Shown here piece by piece: positions 1 through 8,428 of a stretch of 17,206 nucleotides of DNA. The notes beneath the pieces were generated by a model. That model was not told where the DNA came from. It saw nothing but the letters and a program-made list of their open reading frames with translations, and ran no database searches. This DNA comes from Scalindua sp964584595. Its GTDB lineage: Bacteria; Planctomycetota; Brocadiia; Brocadiales; Scalinduaceae. The stretch is taken from assembly GCA_964584595.1 (NCBI GenBank), contig CAZPAM010000056.1:1-17206 (forward strand), written 5' to 3'. Made by a program: the position numbers and the translations under genes. Positions within the stretch are counted from its first letter, which is position 1; each line of letters starts with the position of its first letter.

Positions 1-31
1 ACAGCGAAACCGTCTCTGTTCTACTGCTTAC

Positions 32-3000
32 TTACACGTAGTATTCCTGGATCGACTTGACATCCAATTCGCCGTTTGACATAGACTTGATGGCGCTCTC
101 TGCGGCTATAGCACCCGGAACGGTTGTAAAATAAGGGATGCCGGATACTATTGCGTATCGTCGTATGTTATAAGATTCCTCTTGTGAAATCTTTCCTTCA
201 GAAGTGTTTATTACCATCTGGATTTCATTGTTTTTTAAGTGATCTATTACGTTAGGACGCCCTTCATATTCTTTAAGGACGGTGGTAACAGGAGTATTTT
301 TCTCTGCTATGGCCTTTGCCGTTCCTCCGGTGGCAGAAATCTTAAAACCCAGATCATGAAGCTTATGAGCTATATCTACTATTGAGGGTTTATCTCTATC
401 TTTGACACTTATAAAAACCGTACCCGATAGAGGGAGCCCTCCTTCGGTTGCCATCTGCGCCTTGGCAAATGCCTTCCCAAAGTCAACGTCAACTCCCATT
501 ACTTCACCTGTAGATTTCATTTCCGGGCCCAGGATAGTATCCGTACCATGAAATCTTACAAACGGGAAAACAGCTTCTTTGACGGCTGTGTGTTTAATCT
601 GTTTTTTGTCATCTATATTCAACTCCTTCAGTTTGCGTCCTGCAATAACTTTAGATGCTATTTTTGCAAGTGGAATACCGATTGCCTTGCTGACGAATGG
701 TATTGTTCGTGAGCCGCGCGGATTTACTTCCAGCACGTAAACCACGTCATCTTTCACGGCAAATTGAATATTGATAATGCCCAGGACATTTAACTCCAGA
801 GCCAATGCCTGCGTTTGTGATCGTATCTTTTCAATAACTTCCTCTTTTATAGAGTATGGAGGTAATGAGCAAGCGCTATCCCCCGAATGTACGCCGGCCT
901 CTTCTATGTGTTCCATGATGCCTCCAATGAAAACCTCCTCACCGTCACATACGGCATCAACGTCTATCTCAATTGCGCCTTCTAAAAATTTATCAATTAG
1001 AACCGGATGCTCGGGAGAGACGTCAACAGCATGTGTCATATACTCTTCAAGCTCACCTTCATCAAAGACCACTCTCATAGCCCTGCCGCCCAAAACGTAG
1101 GAAGGTCTTATTAAAACAGGATAACCTATTGAAGCCGCAACCTGTTCGGCTTCTGTGAATGACCGTGCATTTCCATTGTCCGGCTGTAAAAGGTTGAGTC
1201 TGGACAAAAGTGCCGCGAATCTTTCGCGGTCTTCCGCCATGTCGATGCTGTCCGGTGAGGTGCCAAGGATCTTAACCCCTGCATTTGCTAATGGTACAGC
1301 CAGTTTGAGGGGAGTCTGGCCTCCAAACTGTACAATAACACCTTCCGGTTTTTCCTTCTCGACGATTTCCATTACATCTTCAAAAGTAAGGGGCTCGAAA
1401 TATAACCTGTCAGATATATCGTAATCCGTACTTACAGTTTCCGGATTACAATTAATCATAATTGTTTCAAATCCCATTTCTTTCAAGGCCAGCACTCCAT
1501 GCACACAGCAATAGTCAAATTCGATACCCTGGCCGATACGGTTAGGACCGCTCCCCAGGATAATTATTTTTTTCTTTGATGTAGGGTTGGCTTCGCATTC
1601 AGTCTCGTAGGTGGAATACAGGTAGGGTGTGTACGCCTGGAATTCTGCCGCGCAGGTATCTACCACTTTAAACACAGGACGGATACCATTCTTCTGGCGG
1701 TAATTGCGAACATCTGCTTCCGTTGTATTTAAAAGGTTTGCCAACCGGGCGTCGGAGATACCATATTGTTTTGCCTTTTTTAAAAGAGACAGATCTATCT
1801 GAGGCTCAGGTTGGTTTTTAATCTCTTCTTCCAGTTCCAGAATCTGTTTCAAATTATATAGAAACCATTTATCAATCATGGTGATTTCATGTATCTCATC
1901 AATATCCATTCCTATACGCATACCATCTACAACAGACCAGAGCCGGTCCCACGAAGGTCTTAACAGATGTCCCTTTATGAATTCCTTTTTCTCTGAATCG
2001 TTCAGGTCGGTTTTACTATGATGTTCGTCTAATCCATAGCGGCCAATCTCCAGGGATCTTACAGCTTTACCCAGAGATTCTTTAAACGTACGCCCTATAG
2101 CCATTACTTCACCAACTGATTTCATATGAGTGGTAAGGGTCTGGCCTGCATCAGGGAATTTCTCAAAGTTGAATTTTGGAATTTTAACTACACAATAATC
2201 TATAGAAGGTTCAAACGATGCCGGTGTATAGCGCGTGATATCATTTGGTATCTCATCAAGCGTATAACCTACTGCCAGTTTTGCAGCGATCTTCGCTATC
2301 GGGAAACCTGTGGCCTTGGACGCCAGGGCGGAACTTCTCGATACCCTTGGATTCATTTCTATTACAATCAATTCTCCATCGGCAGGATTTACCGCGAACT
2401 GGATATTAGACCCGCCTGTTTCAACCCCGATTTCACGAATAATCTTGATCGCCGCATCTCTCATTATCTGATATTCTTTATCAGTTAATGTCTGCGCCGG
2501 AGCCACAGTTATGCTGTCGCCCGTGTGGACTCCCATAGGGTCAAGATTTTCTATAGAACATATTATAACGACGTTGTCCTTGAGGTCTCTCATTACCTCC
2601 AGTTCGTATTCCTTCCAGCCCAGGACGGATTTCTCAATTAATATTTCATGAACCGGACTTGCCTCCAGTGCAAAACTTACAAATTCTTCCAGTTCTTCAA
2701 TGTTGTAAGCAACATTACCTCCAATACCTCCCAGTGTAAATGACGGCCGTATGATTATGGGGAACTGTATCTCCTTCGCAATCTCCTTTGCATCTTCTAC
2801 GGATTTTGCATTACCGCTTGCCGGTACATGCATGCCTATATTTTCCATTGCTTCTTTAAATTCTTCTCTGCTCTCTGCCTTTTTTATTGCATCCAGTTTA
2901 GCGCCTATTAATTCTACATTGAATTTATCCAGGATGCCTTCTTCTGCCAGAGTAACGGATAAGTTCAGACCGGTTTGTCCTCCTAATGTTGGAAGCAGGG

Positions 3001-3253
3001 CATCGGGTCTCTCTTTTTGTATAATTTTTGTTAATACGTCAGTAGTCATTGGTTCTATGTATGTACTGTCCGCAATATTCGGATCAGTCATTATCGTAGC
3101 AGGATTGCTGTTTACGAGGATGATTTTGTAACCCTCTTCTCTCAGTGCACTGCATGCCTGAGTACCGGAGTAATCGAATTCACACGCCTGTCCTATTACT
3201 ATTGGGCCTGACCCGATTATGAGTATTTTTTTAATATCAGTTCTTTTCGGCAT
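32..3253 (-). CDS. carB: Carbamoyl-phosphate synthase large subunit
   Basis: This 1073-residue protein is the synthetase subunit that makes carbamoyl phosphate from bicarbonate, two ATP and ammonia delivered by CarA, feeding pyrimidine and arginine synthesis in the cytoplasm. The duplicated architecture is plain: a first ATP-grasp half (about 1-400, opening ILIIGSGPIVIGQACEFDYSG), an oligomerisation region (about 400-555), a second half (about 560-940, reopening IIILGSGPNRIGQGIEFDY) and a C-terminal MGS-like allosteric domain (about 945-1073, with SATGGTAKAI). Length equals the E. coli enzyme. The ATG lies inside the end of carA, with a 17-bp overlap, so the two are translationally linked. 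Only a weak AGAAG precedes the start. Full length, with no broken motif seen. Confidence 0.98.
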   Translation of the reverse strand: MPKRTDIKKILIIGSGPIVIGQACEFDYSGTQACSALREEGYKIILVNSNPATIMTDPNIADSTYIEPMTTDVLTKIIQKERPDALLPTLGGQTGLNLSVTLAEEGILDKFNVELIGAKLDAIKKAESREEFKEAMENIGMHVPASGNAKSVEDAKEIAKEIQFPIIIRPSFTLGGIGGNVAYNIEELEEFVSFALEASPVHEILIEKSVLGWKEYELEVMRDLKDNVVIICSIENLDPMGVHTGDSITVAPAQTLTDKEYQIMRDAAIKIIREIGVETGGSNIQFAVNPADGELIVIEMNPRVSRSSALASKATGFPIAKIAAKLAVGYTLDEIPNDITRYTPASFEPSIDYCVVKIPKFNFEKFPDAGQTLTTHMKSVGEVMAIGRTFKESLGKAVRSLEIGRYGLDEHHSKTDLNDSEKKEFIKGHLLRPSWDRLWSVVDGMRIGMDIDEIHEITMIDKWFLYNLKQILELEEEIKNQPEPQIDLSLLKKAKQYGISDARLANLLNTTEADVRNYRQKNGIRPVFKVVDTCAAEFQAYTPYLYSTYETECEANPTSKKKIIILGSGPNRIGQGIEFDYCCVHGVLALKEMGFETIMINCNPETVSTDYDISDRLYFEPLTFEDVMEIVEKEKPEGVIVQFGGQTPLKLAVPLANAGVKILGTSPDSIDMAEDRERFAALLSRLNLLQPDNGNARSFTEAEQVAASIGYPVLIRPSYVLGGRAMRVVFDEGELEEYMTHAVDVSPEHPVLIDKFLEGAIEIDVDAVCDGEEVFIGGIMEHIEEAGVHSGDSACSLPPYSIKEEVIEKIRSQTQALALELNVLGIINIQFAVKDDVVYVLEVNPRGSRTIPFVSKAIGIPLAKIASKVIAGRKLKELNIDDKKQIKHTAVKEAVFPFVRFHGTDTILGPEMKSTGEVMGVDVDFGKAFAKAQMATEGGLPLSGTVFISVKDRDKPSIVDIAHKLHDLGFKISATGGTAKAIAEKNTPVTTVLKEYEGRPNVIDHLKNNEIQMVINTSEGKISQEESYNIRRYAIVSGIPYFTTVPGAIAAESAIKSMSNGELDVKSIQEYYV

Positions 3254-4406
3254 ATTCTTCTATCATTTCGATGAATTCATTAAAGATATAGCTTGAATCA
3301 TGTGGACCCGGTGACGCTTCAGGATGATATTGAACGGCAAAGGCAGGTACGTCAAGACACCTCAATCCCTCCACGGATTTATCATTCAGGTTTATATGAG
3401 TTATTTCTACTTTACCAAATCTGCTGCTTTGTCCATTACTTATTGATTCTCCATCAACGGCAAAGCAATGATTCTGGGCTGTGATCTCTACCTTCCTTGT
3501 GCTTAAATCCATTACCGGTTGATTCCCTCCATGATGTCCAAATTTTAACTTATATGTTTTGTATCCGAGTGCCAAGGACATGATTTGGTGTCCCAGGCAT
3601 ATGCCCATAACAGGTGTTTTCCCTATTATGTTAATTGCATTTTCCGTCATATACGATACCGCAGCCGGATCGCCGGGACCGTTTGAGATAACAATACCAT
3701 CCGGGTTCATCGATAACACTTTCTCTGCACCGGTACTGGCAGGAACTACCGTTACGTCACAATTATAGTTTCTCAGCATTCTCAGAATATTATATTTAAC
3801 CCCGCAATCGTAGACGACTACTTTACGTTGTTTATTATTTTCCGGTTGTTCATTGGTATTACCGTTTCCGGAACAAGGGTTAGCTTCGGCTTCTTCCCAT
3901 GTGTAAGCTTCCTTACACGTGACCTCTTTAACCAGGTCTTTGCCCTCAAGACCGGTTGCACTTTTTGCCTTTGATACGAGGCTTTGATGGTCTGCATCTA
4001 CAGTAGAGATAATACCCTGCTGCTCGCCGTGATCCCTTACATGTTTTGTCAGGGCTCTTGTATCAATGCCCTGAATACCCATTATTCCTTTACTCTTTAA
4101 GAAATCGTCCAGACTCATATCTGAGCGCCAGTTGCTTGGATAAGGACTGAGCTCTTTGATAATAAAACCTTCTATATAGGGCTGAATGGACTCGTGGTCT
4201 TTCTCGCAGATACCATAGTTTCCTATCAGAGGATAGGTCATATTCACTATCTGTCCCTTGTATGAGGGGTCTGTAAGTATTTCTTGATACCCGGTGATAC
4301 TGGTGTTAAATACGATTTCACCTGATGTTTCCCCCTCTGCGCCAAAGGAAATACCTTCAAATATCTTTCCGTCAGAGAGAGCGAGAATGGCTTTTTTAGT
4401 TTTCAT
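3237..4406 (-). CDS. carA: Carbamoyl-phosphate synthase small subunit (glutaminase)
   Basis: This 389-residue protein hydrolyses glutamine and channels ammonia to CarB. The N-terminal CPSase small-chain domain (about 1-150) has the typical FNTSITGYQEILTDPSY stretch. The C-terminal class I glutamine amidotransferase domain (about 204-385) has the nucleophile Cys270 in GICLGHQ, and His361 with Glu363 in YHPEA, completing the triad. Residues 186-203 form an Asn/Gln/Glu-rich linker between the domains that looks like a small lineage-specific insertion. It is the first gene of the carAB operon, reading away from pgsA, and a good sigma70-type promoter sits about 50-80 bp upstream. No convincing ribosome-binding site precedes the ATG, but the start matches the usual family N-terminus. 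Confidence 0.98.
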   Translation of the reverse strand: MKTKKAILALSDGKIFEGISFGAEGETSGEIVFNTSITGYQEILTDPSYKGQIVNMTYPLIGNYGICEKDHESIQPYIEGFIIKELSPYPSNWRSDMSLDDFLKSKGIMGIQGIDTRALTKHVRDHGEQQGIISTVDADHQSLVSKAKSATGLEGKDLVKEVTCKEAYTWEEAEANPCSGNGNTNEQPENNKQRKVVVYDCGVKYNILRMLRNYNCDVTVVPASTGAEKVLSMNPDGIVISNGPGDPAAVSYMTENAINIIGKTPVMGICLGHQIMSLALGYKTYKLKFGHHGGNQPVMDLSTRKVEITAQNHCFAVDGESISNGQSSRFGKVEITHINLNDKSVEGLRCLDVPAFAVQYHPEASPGPHDSSYIFNEFIEMIEEYAEKN

Positions 4407-4455
4407 GGCATCAAGATTATCTCAATATATAAGGTCTGAAATTGCTGATTTTTAG

Positions 4456-4484
4456 ATAGTACTTGTTAGTCACTTAACTGTCAA
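4456..4484 (-). promoter_or_regulatory. Predicted sigma70 promoter of carAB
   Basis: On the minus strand a perfect -35 hexamer TTGACA (4479-4484) is followed after 17 bp by TACTAT (4456-4461), 4 of 6 to the consensus. Transcription would start near 4449, giving a leader of about 43 nt before the carA ATG, too short for a typical pyrimidine attenuator. The -35 box lies within the left arm of the inverted repeat at 4477-4510. Confidence 0.6.
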
Positions 4485-4510
4485 GTTGGAGTATTTTTTC
4501 GCTTGACAGT
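4477..4510. repeat. 9-bp inverted repeat spanning both divergent -35 boxes
   Basis: ACTGTCAAG at 4477-4485 and CTTGACAGT at 4502-4510 are perfect inverted copies separated by 16 bp. Each arm contains a TTGACA, one on each strand, so the carAB and pgsA promoters are mirror images whose -35 boxes are 18 bp apart. The symmetry could come simply from two strong -35 boxes, but matching bases continue past the hexamers (AC.. and ..AG), which is compatible with an operator for a dimeric regulator. Confidence 0.6.
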
Positions 4511-4530
4511 AATTATGCGTCTGCTATCAT
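4503..4530 (+). promoter_or_regulatory. Predicted sigma70 promoter of pgsA-ribBA
   Basis: TTGACA (4503-4508), 16 bp, then TATCAT (4525-4530), 5 of 6 to TATAAT. The start point would be near 4537, leaving about 145 nt of untranslated leader before pgsA. No recognisable riboswitch or attenuator is visible in that leader. Confidence 0.6.
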
Positions 4531-4681
4531 AACTTGATACGCAGAATGGTACTTAGGTGAGGAATTGATTGTTTTGTTATAAATATAAGTTGGAATAACG
4601 TAACTTTGTTCAGGATAAAATACTAAACCCGCTAAAAAGATCGTCGGACAGTAACCTACAAATTGCAATAGGAAGCACGTT

Positions 4682-5251
4682 ATGCACAATGAGAACAGGC
4701 GCTTTACACTGCCAAACATGATCAGTTTTGCAAGGATATGTTTCATTCCTCCTTTCGTAATCTGCGTAATGCAGGTTCAACATCATGACTTTTACAGGTA
4801 TATAGCATTAGGTGTGTTGCTTATAATAGGTTTGAGCGATATCCTGGATGGTTACCTTGCACGCAAACTGGGAGAAACAACGAATTTTGGTAAATACCTT
4901 GACCCTATTGCGGATAAACTGTTGTTAATAATTGCGTTTATCTTACTCTCTTCAGCCACACTATGGCCCGGACCCAGATTCCCTGTTTGGGTATTAGTAA
5001 TAATTCTCAGCAGAGAACTGTTTTTCTCGCTCGGTGTAATAACGGCCTTTGTTACGGTAAGACGAAGAATTACATGGCAGCCCAGTAAGCTGGGTAAGCT
5101 TACGTCGTTTTTGCAGATTACGGCAATTATTGCTGTGCTTTTAGGAAACCATATCTCTTTGGATACATTTTTAATTCTGTGGTTCCTGGTTGCAGGTGTT
5201 ACTTTGATATCAGCAATAAATTATACCTATATGGGTGTTAGACAGCTTTAA
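4682..5251 (+). CDS. pgsA: CDP-alcohol phosphatidyltransferase, probably CDP-diacylglycerol-glycerol-3-phosphate 3-phosphatidyltransferase
   Basis: This 189-residue membrane enzyme most likely forms phosphatidylglycerol phosphate from CDP-diacylglycerol and glycerol 3-phosphate, the committed step to phosphatidylglycerol. The complete family signature D-x2-DG-x2-AR-x8-G-x3-D-x3-D is present: Asp53, Asp56, Gly57, Ala60, Arg61, Gly70, Asp74 and Asp78. Hydrophobic stretches at about 13-31, 39-55, 78-93, 101-125, 141-155 and 161-180 fit a multi-pass inner-membrane protein, and the opening NRRFTLPNMISFARI is typical of PgsA. AGGAAG at 4670-4675 lies 6 nt before the ATG. ribBA follows after 39 bp and is probably co-transcribed. 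The exact alcohol acceptor cannot be proved from sequence alone. Confidence 0.9.
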   Translation: MHNENRRFTLPNMISFARICFIPPFVICVMQVQHHDFYRYIALGVLLIIGLSDILDGYLARKLGETTNFGKYLDPIADKLLLIIAFILLSSATLWPGPRFPVWVLVIILSRELFFSLGVITAFVTVRRRITWQPSKLGKLTSFLQITAIIAVLLGNHISLDTFLILWFLVAGVTLISAINYTYMGVRQL

Positions 5252-5290
5252 ACTTATTTACAGAAGTTATAAACAAGGAAGGTTCATATC

Positions 5291-6517
5291 ATGTTTAATA
5301 CAATAACAGAGGTTATTGAAGATCTAAAACAGGGCAGAATGGTTATCGTCGTTGACGATGCAAGTCGCGAAAACGAGGGAGACCTGACAATATTGGCGGA
5401 GAAAATTACGCCTGATATTATAAATTTCATGTTGTCACATGCCAGAGGCATAATTTGTTTAACAATAACCAGTGAACGTGCTGAACAAATTGGCTTGACG
5501 CCTATGGTGACAGACAATACATCCAACTATCAAACCCCCTTTACAGTAACCATAGATGCTAAAGAGGGTATAACAACAGGTGTTTCTACAAAGGATAGAG
5601 TTAAGACCATATTAACGGCTATAGATGATAACTGTAAGCCTAATGACCTGGACAGGCCGGGACACGTCTTTCCGCTCATGGCTCAAAAGGGAGGTGTTCT
5701 GGTACGTGCGGGCCATACAGAAGGTGCTGTTGACCTTGCCCGTCTGGCAGGCATGAAACCTTCCGCTGTAATATGCGAGGTAATGAATGAGGACGGAACT
5801 ATGTCAAAGCTTCCTGAGCTTACAAGGTTTGCAGATAAGCATGATCTGAAAATGTGTACTATTGCAGATATCATTAAATATCGCCATGACCAGGAACGTT
5901 TGATAGAAAAACGTGTCTCTGTTAATCTGCCTACTGTATACGGAAAATTTGTATTGCATCTTTACCGTTCGTTTATTGATGAATACCTGCACCTGGCTTT
6001 ATGCCTCGGAAATATTGGAAGCATGGATAATACATCCGCCCCGATCCAGACAGAACCGGTTTTAATACGCGTACATGACGAATGTTTAACCGGTGATATC
6101 TTTGGCTCTTTGAGATGTGATTGTGGGGAACAGCTTCACAGTGCGTTAAAGATGATTCAGAAAGAAGGAAAGGGAGTTTTGCTTTACATGCGGCAGGAAG
6201 GCAGAGGTATCGGGCTTGAAAACAAACTGCATGCTTATGCACTGCAGGAGGGCGGTTTGGATACAGTTGAGGCAAACAAGAAACTGGGACTCGGTGCGGA
6301 TAAACGTGATTACGGAATAGGGGCACAGATACTCAGGGATTTGGGAATATCGAAGATGAAACTCCTCTCAAACAATCCAAAGAAGTTTGCTGCTCTGGCC
6401 GGTTATGGTTTGGAAATTACGGAACGAGTTCCCATCGTTATCACACCACAAGATGAGAATGAGCAATATTTACGTACAAAAAAAGAGAAGCTGGGACATA
6501 TCCTTGAAGGCGTTTGA
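5291..6517 (+). CDS. ribBA: Bifunctional 3,4-dihydroxy-2-butanone-4-phosphate synthase / GTP cyclohydrolase II
   Basis: This 408-residue fusion supplies both precursors of riboflavin. The N-terminal DHBP synthase domain (about 1-200) has DDASRENEGDL (22-32), GVSTKDR, RPGHVFPL (122-129) and RAGHTEGAVDLARLAG. It makes the four-carbon unit from ribulose 5-phosphate. The C-terminal GTP cyclohydrolase II domain (about 205-400) has zinc ligands Cys265, Cys276 and Cys278 in HDECLTGDIFGSLRCDCGE, then RQEGRGIGL and DKRDYGIGAQIL. Both halves look intact. A good AAGGAAGG ribosome-binding site (5275-5282) precedes the ATG. It follows pgsA by 39 bp, which leaves no room for an FMN riboswitch, and none is seen. 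Confidence 0.97.
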   Translation: MFNTITEVIEDLKQGRMVIVVDDASRENEGDLTILAEKITPDIINFMLSHARGIICLTITSERAEQIGLTPMVTDNTSNYQTPFTVTIDAKEGITTGVSTKDRVKTILTAIDDNCKPNDLDRPGHVFPLMAQKGGVLVRAGHTEGAVDLARLAGMKPSAVICEVMNEDGTMSKLPELTRFADKHDLKMCTIADIIKYRHDQERLIEKRVSVNLPTVYGKFVLHLYRSFIDEYLHLALCLGNIGSMDNTSAPIQTEPVLIRVHDECLTGDIFGSLRCDCGEQLHSALKMIQKEGKGVLLYMRQEGRGIGLENKLHAYALQEGGLDTVEANKKLGLGADKRDYGIGAQILRDLGISKMKLLSNNPKKFAALAGYGLEITERVPIVITPQDENEQYLRTKKEKLGHILEGV

Positions 6518-6531
6518 TTGGGTTTTATAAA
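6504..6531 (+). promoter_or_regulatory. Possible promoter for the aquaporin gene
   Basis: TTGAAG (6504-6509), 16 bp, TATAAA (6526-6531). The -35 match is only 4 of 6 and it overlaps the end of ribBA, so this is a weak call. It would let the aquaporin be expressed separately from ribBA across a 112-bp gap. Confidence 0.3.
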
Positions 6532-6563
6532 AGAACGCCAGCCTCAATTCTTTAATTCTTTCC

Positions 6564-6579
6564 TGCCTGCCGGTAGGCA
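6564..6579. repeat. GC-rich 16-bp near-palindrome
   Basis: TGCCTGCCGGTAGGCA sits in the ribBA-aquaporin gap. TGCCT pairs with AGGCA, and the centre is nearly self-complementary with one G/T mismatch. It stands out from the AT-rich surroundings. No T-run follows on the plus strand, so it is not a typical terminator. It looks like a small dispersed intergenic palindrome, and it directly precedes the heptad repeats at 6583. Confidence 0.5.
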
Positions 6580-6582
6580 AGC

Positions 6583-6617
6583 GTAACCTGCAACTCGTAG
6601 CTCGCAACCCGTCATCC
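6583..6617. repeat. Degenerate heptanucleotide repeat, site 1 (GC-rich form)
   Basis: Five consecutive 7-bp units starting GTAACCT and GCAACTC follow the pattern G(T/C)A(A/G)C(C/T)(C/T), with the last unit more diverged. They end 12 bp before the aquaporin ATG and occupy the place where a ribosome-binding site would be expected. The composition is more GC-rich than at the other sites. Confidence 0.55.
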
Positions 6618-6629
6618 CTTAATTCACAA

Positions 6630-7325
6630 ATGAATAATTACAAGAAATACATGGCTGAATCTCTGGGAACACTCCTTCTGGTCTTTATTGGAGCCGGTGC
6701 AGTATGCGCAAATTATTCCATGAAGATGGCGGGCGGGCAGGGAGCAGGCTATGCTTTGGCTATATTAGTATTTGGCATTGTGATTGTTGCTGTTGTGTAC
6801 GCGACAAGTTATATTTCAGGTTCTCACATAAACCCGGCAGTAACGATATCTTTTCTTGTTACCGGCAGGATGGGTGCCGGCACAGCAGCCTTTTATATAA
6901 TATCTCAATTGCTGGGTGCTGTAATTGCGGGATTCTTACTGAGGTTCCTGTTTCCGAATGCAGTCAACACCGTTCATTTAGGTACATGTGTTTTAGGGGA
7001 AGGTGTTGAATTCTGGAAGGCTCTACTTGTAGAGGCTGTTATGACTTTCCTCTTTGTATTTACAATATTTGCGACTGCCCTTGGCGGTAAGAGGACGCCG
7101 GGGATCATTGCCGGTGTTGCCATTGGTATGGTGTATCTGTTTGGATCATTGGTTGCCTCTTCAATAAGCGGTGGTGCGTTGAATCCTGCACGTGTCTTCG
7201 GTACTGCAGTGGCATCCGGTCATTTCGACTATCACTTTGTCTGGTGGCTTGGGCCTGTGTCCGGTGGGATTGGGGCGGTATTCCTTCATGATAAAATATT
7301 CTCGGGGAAATCGGTAGGGAAATGA
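6630..7325 (+). CDS. Aquaporin / MIP-family channel
   Basis: This 231-residue integral membrane channel should pass water or small uncharged solutes. It has six hydrophobic helices and both half-helix signatures: NPA at 68-70 (GSHINPAVT) and NPA at 185-187 (GGALNPARV). Hand alignment to AQP1 and GlpF places the aromatic/arginine filter at Phe48, Ser173, Gly182 and Arg188. That lacks the His of water-specific AqpZ/AQP1 and the Trp-Gly-Phe-Arg set of GlpF, so the pore may be wider than a strict water channel; the substrate is open. No Shine-Dalgarno is visible before the ATG, because the heptad repeats lie there. The start is chosen because helix 1 begins soon after. The lipoprotein gene converges on it 25 bp downstream. 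Confidence 0.92.
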   Translation: MNNYKKYMAESLGTLLLVFIGAGAVCANYSMKMAGGQGAGYALAILVFGIVIVAVVYATSYISGSHINPAVTISFLVTGRMGAGTAAFYIISQLLGAVIAGFLLRFLFPNAVNTVHLGTCVLGEGVEFWKALLVEAVMTFLFVFTIFATALGGKRTPGIIAGVAIGMVYLFGSLVASSISGGALNPARVFGTAVASGHFDYHFVWWLGPVSGGIGAVFLHDKIFSGKSVGK

Positions 7326-7356
7326 TTAACCAATGACGAATGTCAAATTACTAATT
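7322..7356. repeat. Degenerate heptanucleotide repeat, site 2
   Basis: Units TAACCAA, TGACGAA, TGTCAAA and TTACTAA lie in exact 7-bp register (7327-7354) between the convergent aquaporin and lipoprotein genes. The stop codons of both genes fall in or at the edge of the array. No hairpin with a T-run is visible here, so no classical terminator can be called. Confidence 0.55.
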
Positions 7357-8418
7357 TAACTTATCTGCTGGTTGTGATTCAGATTTTGTTTCAGATTTTA
7401 GTTCGGCTTTAGCTCCGTATTTAATACTCTGGTCACCCTCTTTTGCCGAAGGTTCCCCTGGAGCAACTGTTTCTGTCTTTTTCTCAACAGAGAGAGAGGC
7501 CGTATTGCCACCTTTATCTTCGTCAGGTGCCGCAGTTTCAGGAGTTGGCAGATAAGATAGTTTAGTGTTGATTTTATCTTTAATACGCTGTTCTTCCTCT
7601 TCAATAAATGAGTTAACAATAGGGATTCTTATAACCAACTCTCGGACTACCTCCTCACTCGCCCTTGCCGCATAAACGTCTCTCATGCTCATAGAATTCT
7701 GGAACGAAGCGATTACAAAATCAAAGGGATTGGTTGCTACACGGATATCATTATCATGCCTTACCTGCTCACCTTCAAAGATAATAGTGCCATCTTCCGT
7801 GGAAACACATTTGATGTGCAGGCCAATCCGAATCTGTTTGTAAAGCATGTAATAGGAGTTTTTGTATTCTGTTACCTGGCCATAAATCAGTGCATCTGCG
7901 TCAAGTATCCTGCCAAGTTCCTGGGCTGGTATCTTATATAAGTCATTGGGTGTTAAGATCTCAAGTGCCTGCAGCATCTTATCAACATACATTAATTCTA
8001 TATCTACAAATTCTCTGGAAGCAAAATGGCCGAAGAAAAACCTTCTCAATCTGTTTGCATAAGTCCAGTTCCAACCATCCTCTTCTTTCTCGCTGAACCT
8101 GGGGAGCGGAACGGAATTCAGGATATAATTACCACCCACCAGATTATCAAATGGCAGTATTGCGATTCTCCTGGGCGGATCGGTATAAAACTTATCCGAG
8201 ATCTCAAACACTTTATTGCCCGGATCAATCTGGTAAATCCTGTCTATGGTCTTTTTCTTTCCGTGTTCTGCAAGCCCTGTTTCTTGCTGAAAGAAAGGTT
8301 CTTCTCCCGTAGTCCTTCGTACACCATTGCTGGAACCACATCCTGCCGCAATCAGCGAGATTACGAGCAGAGTTGCTAAGCCTTTAACCATTTTCCGTGA
8401 AGAGATAGAAATTTTCAT
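7351..8418 (-). CDS. DUF799/GNA1162-like putative lipoprotein
   Basis: The ATG at 8416-8418 gives 355 residues. An upstream in-frame ATG would add 15 residues encoded wholly by the heptad repeats, which look non-coding, and an ATG at 8391 is also possible. Residues 10-27 form a lipoprotein signal (VKGLATLLVISLIAAGC) with Cys27 as the likely lipidated residue. The core (about 75-275) has RRIAILPFDNLVGGN, LGRILDADALIYGQVTEY and NPFDFVIASF, resembling the DUF799/GNA1162 family of envelope lipoproteins with a TolB/CsgG-like fold. The molecular role of the family is poorly defined. The last 65 or so residues are a charged Lys/Glu/Ser/Thr-rich tail, probably disordered. It lies 65 bp downstream of the GGQ protein gene. 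Confidence 0.75.
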   Translation of the reverse strand: MKISISSRKMVKGLATLLVISLIAAGCGSSNGVRRTTGEEPFFQQETGLAEHGKKKTIDRIYQIDPGNKVFEISDKFYTDPPRRIAILPFDNLVGGNYILNSVPLPRFSEKEEDGWNWTYANRLRRFFFGHFASREFVDIELMYVDKMLQALEILTPNDLYKIPAQELGRILDADALIYGQVTEYKNSYYMLYKQIRIGLHIKCVSTEDGTIIFEGEQVRHDNDIRVATNPFDFVIASFQNSMSMRDVYAARASEEVVRELVIRIPIVNSFIEEEEQRIKDKINTKLSYLPTPETAAPDEDKGGNTASLSVEKKTETVAPGEPSAKEGDQSIKYGAKAELKSETKSESQPADKLN

Positions 8419-8428
8419 CTGTTTGTGT

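Noticed and set aside
2126..3131. Plus-strand ORFs inside carB (and similarly at 771-1100 and 1155-1424)
   Set aside because: They are antisense shadows of a fully conserved carB reading frame, with low-complexity, Ser- or Ile-rich translations.
4513..4746. Minus-strand ORF of 77 codons across the pgsA promoter region
   Set aside because: It overlaps the pgsA promoter, leader and first codons, has no ribosome-binding site and no family resemblance.
5252..5290. FMN riboswitch before ribBA
   Set aside because: The gap to pgsA is only 39 bp and holds only the ribosome-binding site.
7326..7350. Bidirectional terminator between the convergent aquaporin and lipoprotein genes
   Set aside because: There is no stable hairpin or T-run; the spacer is filled by the heptad repeat.
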